From JADJLQ01 sp044227925 (lineage in GTDB: Bacteria; Bacteroidota; Bacteroidia; Chitinophagales; Saprospiraceae), in contig JBGAVW010000017.1 of the NCBI GenBank assembly GCA_044227925.1, positions 16,242 to 80,241 of the forward strand: a DNA stretch of 64,000 bases. Direction: 5' to 3'. Both the position numbers and the translations under genes were made by a program. Positions 59,447 to 64,000 of this stretch are shown here, in pieces; within the stretch, counting starts at the first letter, position 1, and every line of letters begins with the position of its first letter. The notes beneath the pieces were generated by a model that was not told where the DNA came from, did no database searches, and was given only the letters and a program-made list of their open reading frames with translations.

Positions 59447-60031
59447 ATGAAAAATTATCTCACAAAATCCACATTTATTTTAGTATGTCTTTTCAGCTTG
59501 TTGAAAGCAAAAGCGCAAAATTACGTTGAGTTATCTGCTGGAATTGCTTCGTATCATATACCCGCATCGAGGTTTACATTTTCAGGGATTCAACCTTTAT
59601 TATTATCAGGCATACACAGATATACAGGGCCATCCCAGCGTCTGTCTTTAGGCATGCAGCTTAGTTTTAATAAAAGCAAGTATCAGGGCAATGGCATACA
59701 GATCCAGGGATTAATTTCATTTATGCCTGATCTGGGCAAACATATTCAATTGGGCTTAAGTACTGGTCCTGGTTTTCAGTTCAGTTTTTATCCCAGCCGC
59801 CCACAAACTTGGAAAGATGACAAATGGAAAGAAGGCAAAAGATTTAAAGGAGTAATTACTTTACCCCTTCAATTAAGCCTGGCGTACAAATCGATACAAA
59901 CCGGACATCTGGTTGCAAGACCGTATATAGCGTATAGATTACAAGGTCATTTCAGATATACTCCTGATCTGACTCCTTTGCCTAAATCAATGATTTTGGT
60001 TGGCTTTACTTTTAATAAAAATCAATTTTAA
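59447..60031 (+). CDS. Small outer-membrane beta-barrel-like protein
   Basis: From the ATG at 59447 there are 194 residues, with a signal peptide to about 24 (LLKAKAQ). The mature part alternates short amphipathic strands (YVELSAGIASYHIPASRF, QRLSLGMQLSFNKSKYQG, HIQLGLSTGPGFQFSFY, HLVARPYIAYRLQGHFRY, SMILVGFTFNKNQF) typical of an outer-membrane porin-like barrel with a C-terminal aromatic residue. No family was recognised. It is followed after 11 nt by a serine hydrolase lipoprotein and is likely co-transcribed. Confidence 0.65.
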   Translation: MKNYLTKSTFILVCLFSLLKAKAQNYVELSAGIASYHIPASRFTFSGIQPLLLSGIHRYTGPSQRLSLGMQLSFNKSKYQGNGIQIQGLISFMPDLGKHIQLGLSTGPGFQFSFYPSRPQTWKDDKWKEGKRFKGVITLPLQLSLAYKSIQTGHLVARPYIAYRLQGHFRYTPDLTPLPKSMILVGFTFNKNQF

Positions 60032-60042
60032 AAATATCAAAA

Positions 60043-61227
60043 ATGAAAAAATTAGCATTTGTATTCCTTTTTATTCAATTCATCCAGGGATGTACCAAAA
60101 TGGCCTACGAAGTAGATACTAAAGAGACACCTTTTGGTTTTGATTATAATCACAATCACCCGCTAAAAGACAGCATTGATAGAATAATAAGCCACCACAT
60201 AAATAAAGGACTTCCGGGTATACAGGTTATAATAAAAAATAAAGATGGATGGTACCTGGCGGCCGATGGTCTGAAATCAATCGAAAAGCGGTCGCCCATG
60301 AATATTCATATGACATCCTGGTTGTATAGTATTTCAAAAATATATACTGCCACACTGGTACTCTACATGACGGAAAAAAACGTGCTTAAATTGGATGAAC
60401 CCATTAATGCCTATTTGTCACCAGGCACGGCCACCCGCATACCTCATTCAGGGGAAATTACCGTACGCATGCTATTAAATCATACTTCAGGGATCAGAAA
60501 TTTCACCGTAGAACCGGTGTATCAGCTACGGCAATTTAATTCCCCATTGAAACAACCTTCTTTGTCTGAACAATTGGAGTTTATTTATGAAAAACCTCTT
60601 CTGTTTGATCCAGGTACTGATTTTTATTATTCCAATACAAATTATATACTATTACAATATATTTTAGAAATGGTTTCAGGTAAATCCTATAAGGACCTGT
60701 TGACCGGGATTATTATCAGGCCATTATCCCTTAATCATACATTTTTCGAAATTTCAGATCAGGAACTGGTAGAATTAGGAGCTCCAAATTTTTATTTTGA
60801 GCGGTATAATAATGGCCAACTTGAAAATATTACTACCTGGAATAACGCCATCGGCCAATCGTTAAAGGGCTATGGAGGCATTGTGGCACATGGTGTGGAT
60901 GTAATTGCATTTTATTCAGCATTGCTACAGGGTAAAATTTTATCTGCCAATAGTCTTCTTGAAATGCAAAGATGGATAGTGGGAAAAGGGCATGAGGAGG
61001 CCGATTATGGGCTCGGACTGGAGTATTTTGAATATGTCAAAGGGGTGCCTACTTTTGGTCATGAAGGGGATAATATAGGAGGTACTACAGAAGTTCTGTA
61101 TATCCCATCCAATGATACTTATATATTTATTAGTATTAATGCTGGCCGGCAACTTTTTGGAAAATATTTATTTAAAACTTCTGAGGCTAAAATTGATCTA
61201 TGCACCTTCCTCTCAAAGACCAAATGA
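60043..61227 (+). CDS. Class C beta-lactamase-like serine hydrolase (lipoprotein)
   Basis: The 394-residue protein has a lipobox (IQFIQGC, Cys17). It has all three penicillin-binding motifs: S96-I-S-K99 (YSISKIY), Y196-S-N198 (FYYSNTNY) and HEGDN replacing K-T-G near residue 346. GLPGIQVIIKNKDGWYLAADG and LLNHTSGIRNF are typical of the EstB/AmpC-like family. It is more likely a peptidase or esterase than a beta-lactamase. It is encoded downstream of a small barrel protein and probably acts in the periplasm. Confidence 0.88.
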   Translation: MKKLAFVFLFIQFIQGCTKMAYEVDTKETPFGFDYNHNHPLKDSIDRIISHHINKGLPGIQVIIKNKDGWYLAADGLKSIEKRSPMNIHMTSWLYSISKIYTATLVLYMTEKNVLKLDEPINAYLSPGTATRIPHSGEITVRMLLNHTSGIRNFTVEPVYQLRQFNSPLKQPSLSEQLEFIYEKPLLFDPGTDFYYSNTNYILLQYILEMVSGKSYKDLLTGIIIRPLSLNHTFFEISDQELVELGAPNFYFERYNNGQLENITTWNNAIGQSLKGYGGIVAHGVDVIAFYSALLQGKILSANSLLEMQRWIVGKGHEEADYGLGLEYFEYVKGVPTFGHEGDNIGGTTEVLYIPSNDTYIFISINAGRQLFGKYLFKTSEAKIDLCTFLSKTK

Positions 61228-61373
61228 GGGTATGACTTCATATCAGGATAGTATTGAAACCATCAGGGATATATCAAGGTAGTATTTCCCGGATGGCATA
61301 TAAACTAAGTTTGTAACCGGTTATTTCTGTCCACGGTTTACGTACCTTTGCATCTTAAAAATTAAAAAAATTA

Positions 61374-62132
61374 ATGCCATTTCAAGAAAGAGTCCCTGAC
61401 CAATTGTTTGATGATAAAGGGCATTACCTTGGACGGCCGGCTGACTTTAATGATCGTATCATTGAGCGAAAGCTTAGGCTGGTATATAAAGTGCCTGGAT
61501 TCATAGGAAAAGATTATACTTTAATGGATATTGGTTGTGGAAACGGAGCCTACCTTCTTCGCCTGGCTGATAAAATGAAATCCTGCATAGGGTTGGAAAT
61601 TTCAGATGAGCATTTATCTCAGTTTAATGAATATATGATTCAACACCATATTACAAACAGTGAATGTCAAATTATCAATATTGAAAAAGCAGATCCTCCG
61701 ATGGTAGTGGATCGACTGCTGAGCTTTGAAGTGATAGAACATCTAACCACCGAAGACTCCTTATCTTTTTATTACAAGGCGCTGAAGAAAGATGGTCTCA
61801 TGGTCATCACGGTGCCCAATAAATGGTGGATTTTCGAGACCCATGGTGCAAAGCTTCCACTGCTTCCCTGGAATAGAGTGCCTTTTTTCTCATGGTTACC
61901 AAAATCAATACATGAGCGCTACGCAAATGCAAGAATTTATACTAAAGAGCGAATCGTAGCTCTTTTGGAAAAACACGGTTTTACAGTTTTAACTACTGAG
62001 TATGTAACCGCTCCTATGGATATGTTGCCCAAGGGAGCATTTAAGAACTTTGTGATCAAGTATTTTTTCAATTCAGATACCACCCGGCTTCCATTTAAAT
62101 CTACCTCTATATTTGTGGTAGCCAGAAAATGA
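61374..62132 (+). CDS. Class I SAM-dependent methyltransferase
   Basis: The 252-residue protein has SAM-binding motif I as YTLMDIGCGNGAYLLRLADKM, the acidic loop of motif II in CIGLEISDEHLSQFNEYM, a motif IV segment VDRLLSFEVIEHLTTEDSLSFYYKALKKDGLMVITVPNKWW. The pattern EVIEHL and VPN is that of UbiE/Methyltransf_11-type enzymes that methylate small molecules or glycans. A substrate cannot be assigned. TACCTTTG (61343-61350) is a possible -7 promoter element 23 bp upstream of the start, though the nearest upstream TTG is too far away. Confidence 0.87.
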   Translation: MPFQERVPDQLFDDKGHYLGRPADFNDRIIERKLRLVYKVPGFIGKDYTLMDIGCGNGAYLLRLADKMKSCIGLEISDEHLSQFNEYMIQHHITNSECQIINIEKADPPMVVDRLLSFEVIEHLTTEDSLSFYYKALKKDGLMVITVPNKWWIFETHGAKLPLLPWNRVPFFSWLPKSIHERYANARIYTKERIVALLEKHGFTVLTTEYVTAPMDMLPKGAFKNFVIKYFFNSDTTRLPFKSTSIFVVARK

Positions 62133-62286
62133 TTGAGAATGACCAAATGCTGATCTGGACCCATGCATGTAATATAATTATATGTGATTCCTGGACCACT
62201 TTAAAAAATCAAAGTACTGGAGGATTGACCCGGCCTTCATTTTATAATTCTCCAACCCACTGATTTTTAACAAAATAGATCATCTT

Positions 62287-62316
62287 TTGTACAATAAAGT
62301 AAAAAGTGTACTTTTG
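62287..62316 (+). promoter_or_regulatory. Promoter of the PpiD/SurA-like foldase gene
   Basis: TTG at 62287-62289 and TACTTTTG at 62309-62316 are separated by 19 nt, which fits the Bacteroidota primary sigma consensus exactly. The gene start is about 78 nt downstream at 62394. Confidence 0.7.
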
Positions 62317-62393
62317 CATTCGCTTTGGCAAAAAGACCTTGCCAAATTTAGACATATTAAATATTATTAAAATTCGTAAATAACTGAATACAA

Positions 62394-64000
62394 ATGGCTT
62401 TAATCAGTAAAATTCGTAAACAAAGCTGGATTATAGTAGCGTCACTTGCCGTTGCATTATTGGGCTTTTTAATCATGGATGTGGTTCAAAATAACACTTT
62501 TGGAGGTGGTAATACCAAATTTAGTGTAGGTAAAGTAAACGGAACCAATATCGATTATAATGATTTTTCCCGTACCGAGCAAATCTTATACAATAATAGC
62601 GGGGCTGACCCTTATGCCCGCAGAAATTATTTGTGGAATTTCTTTGTGGAAAATGCATTACTGGAGAAAGTATCAGATAAATTGGGAATTGGCGTAAGCA
62701 CAGCTGAAATGGATGAATTACAATTCGGTAATAATCTGAGCCCAATAGTACAACAACGCTTTATTAACCCGAATACGGGAGTTGTAGATCGCGAGCAGTT
62801 AAACCAGATAAAACAAGGCCTTGAAAATAACCAATTGCGGGCGGACCTGGTAACCTACTGGAACGAACAAAAAAAGGAAATAGTAAAAGAAAGACTGCAA
62901 TCAAAGTATACCAGCCTTGTTTCAAAAGCCATCTATGTACCTTCCTGGCAATCTGAACTAAGGAATGCCGAATCAAATGAACTAATCGATTTTCATTATG
63001 TGAAACTTCCATTTGACTTGATTACGGATAGTATTGTAGTAACGGATAAAGACATTGAGCAATACATTAGCTCCCATGCCAATAATTATAAATATCCGGA
63101 AGAAGCCCGATTTATCGAATATGTAAACTTTATGGTTGAGCCTACCAAGGAAGACAGCATGGAGATATATAATAGCCTTGTTGCTTTGGTAGATAGTTTT
63201 AGAGTGAGTACTGATGACTCTTCTTTTTTAATATTGAATGAAGGTATCAGGGACGAAGCATATATGGACAAAGCAAAGCTAAGCCCTGGTTTTGCAGATC
63301 AGCTCTATGGTATGAAAAAAGGCGAAGTTACTGGCCCATATATAGATGGTGGAGAATATGTGGTTGCTAAATTGACAGATCGAAAAATAATAGCGGATTC
63401 AGTTAAAGCCAGACATATACTTAGGTCTGTACAGACTGCAGACCAATTTGCTGCTGCTCAAGCTACAATAGATAGTTTGAAATCGTTACTTGAAAGCGGA
63501 CAGGCAAAATTTGATTCTCTTGCAATTCGGTTCTCACAGGACCCCGGATCGGGATTTAATGGAGGTGATTTGGGAATGATAGGTCATGATGTAATGGTAA
63601 AGCCTTTTAATGATGTAATCTTTTTTAAAGCGGTACCTCGCAAGTATTATTCGGTTGCAACCCAATTTGGCATTCACCTTATTGAAGTAACAGAGCAAAA
63701 ATTTGCAAAAGGAGCCACAGATCGGGTACAGGTTGCTTATATCAGAAGGCCCATCATACCTTCTCAGGAAACCCAAAACAGAATAGAAGATGAAGTAAAT
63801 ACACTTAATAATACCCATCGTAACCTGAATGACCTAAAAAAAGCATTGGCCGATAAAAAAGATCTGAAATTTGAAAATACCGGTGCGGTGAGGCAAAATG
63901 ATGCGATTGCAGGTCAGTTACCCTCATCTGAAAGTACACGATCCATGGTGCGTTGGGCTTTTGACAAATCCACTAAAGTGGGAGATGTATCCAATGAAGT
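62394..64000 (+). CDS. PpiD/SurA-type periplasmic peptidylprolyl isomerase (3' end cut by window edge)
   Basis: The open frame from the ATG at 62394 runs to the right edge (about 535 residues seen). It starts ALISKIRKQSWIIVASLAVALLGFLIMD, one N-terminal membrane anchor, followed by a SurA-N-like domain with KVNGTNIDYNDFSRTEQILYNN. A parvulin domain is visible at about residues 340-430: ADSVKARHIL, SLAIRFSQDPGSGFNGGDLGMIGHDVMVKPF and FGIHLIEVTEQK. It helps outer-membrane and secreted proteins to fold in the periplasm. A well-formed promoter precedes it. Confidence 0.9.
   Translation, partial: MALISKIRKQSWIIVASLAVALLGFLIMDVVQNNTFGGGNTKFSVGKVNGTNIDYNDFSRTEQILYNNSGADPYARRNYLWNFFVENALLEKVSDKLGIGVSTAEMDELQFGNNLSPIVQQRFINPNTGVVDREQLNQIKQGLENNQLRADLVTYWNEQKKEIVKERLQSKYTSLVSKAIYVPSWQSELRNAESNELIDFHYVKLPFDLITDSIVVTDKDIEQYISSHANNYKYPEEARFIEYVNFMVEPTKEDSMEIYNSLVALVDSFRVSTDDSSFLILNEGIRDEAYMDKAKLSPGFADQLYGMKKGEVTGPYIDGGEYVVAKLTDRKIIADSVKARHILRSVQTADQFAAAQATIDSLKSLLESGQAKFDSLAIRFSQDPGSGFNGGDLGMIGHDVMVKPFNDVIFFKAVPRKYYSVATQFGIHLIEVTEQKFAKGATDRVQVAYIRRPIIPSQETQNRIEDEVNTLNNTHRNLNDLKKALADKKDLKFENTGAVRQNDAIAGQLPSSESTRSMVRWAFDKSTKVGDVSNE

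Noticed and set aside
1..64000. CRISPR arrays, tRNA, rRNA, insertion sequences, prophage
   Set aside because: I saw no spaced direct repeats, no tRNA or rRNA sequence, and no transposase, integrase or phage structural genes.

Overview
This 64 kb window is from a chromosome of a Bacteroidota bacterium, probably a free-living Saprospiria- or Chitinophagia-like member. The evidence is an AT-rich composition, Bacteroidota-type promoters (TTG then about 19-20 nt then TAnnTTTG), a type IX secretion C-terminal sorting domain on a large secreted protein, a periplasmic-propeller histidine kinase, a CarboxypepD_reg/plug/barrel outer-membrane protein, and many secreted hydrolases (GH10, GH20, sulfatase, esterases, S9 peptidase). 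I found no rRNA, tRNA, CRISPR array, phage or insertion sequence. The left edge cuts a radical SAM gene and the right edge cuts a PpiD/SurA-type foldase gene.

Layout. (a) 1-3.8 kb, minus strand: an accessory operon of XRE-ImmA regulator, PIN-domain protein, membrane-anchored protein of unknown family and B12-binding radical SAM enzyme, behind a palindromic operator that overlaps the promoter. (b) 4-5.7 kb: a standalone HsdR-N-like PD-(D/E)XK protein and an antitoxin/PIN toxin pair lying between two copies of a ~150 bp repeat; the first copy supplies the 3' end of the HsdR-N gene. (c) 6.2-16.7 kb: a two-component system (propeller kinase plus NarL-type regulator) and its apparent local regulon. 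A palindrome ATAGCAA-N4-TTGCTAT lies before the regulator, an SDR gene, a lipoprotein gene and a 1481-residue MopE-repeat type IX-secreted protein, always centred exactly 37 bp from the TTTG of the -7 element. (d) 17-28 kb: housekeeping and metabolism (esterase, FolB, homoserine kinase, EamA permease, outer-membrane receptor, GH20 hexosaminidase, methylmalonyl-CoA mutase small subunit and MeaB). (e) 28-45.5 kb: phosphatase, sulfatase, a tandem pair of unknown paralogues, carboxylesterase, epimerase and DHDPS-family aldolase, MFS/GNAT pair, adenylate cyclase, a translationally coupled mannonate dehydratase-like/cupredoxin/sorbosone dehydrogenase-like operon, and an SQR-like flavoprotein. (f) 45.5-52 kb: SIS isomerase, MFS and ROK kinase operon, GH10 xylanase, and a BlaI/BlaR1-type repressor-sensor pair with an unusual Met/Pro-rich sensor. 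(g) 52-64 kb: hydroxyacid dehydrogenase, DPP-IV peptidase, SMP-30-like lipoprotein, LutC, LytS/LytTR pair, barrel protein, class C beta-lactamase-like hydrolase, methyltransferase and foldase.

The strongest new observation is the fixed-geometry palindrome set in 9.7-12.3 kb, which links a sensor kinase to a secreted multi-domain protein and two other targets. The XRE-ImmA/PIN/membrane/radical SAM cassette and the coupled cupredoxin operon are the next most interesting. All family names are assigned by reading sequence, without database searches.
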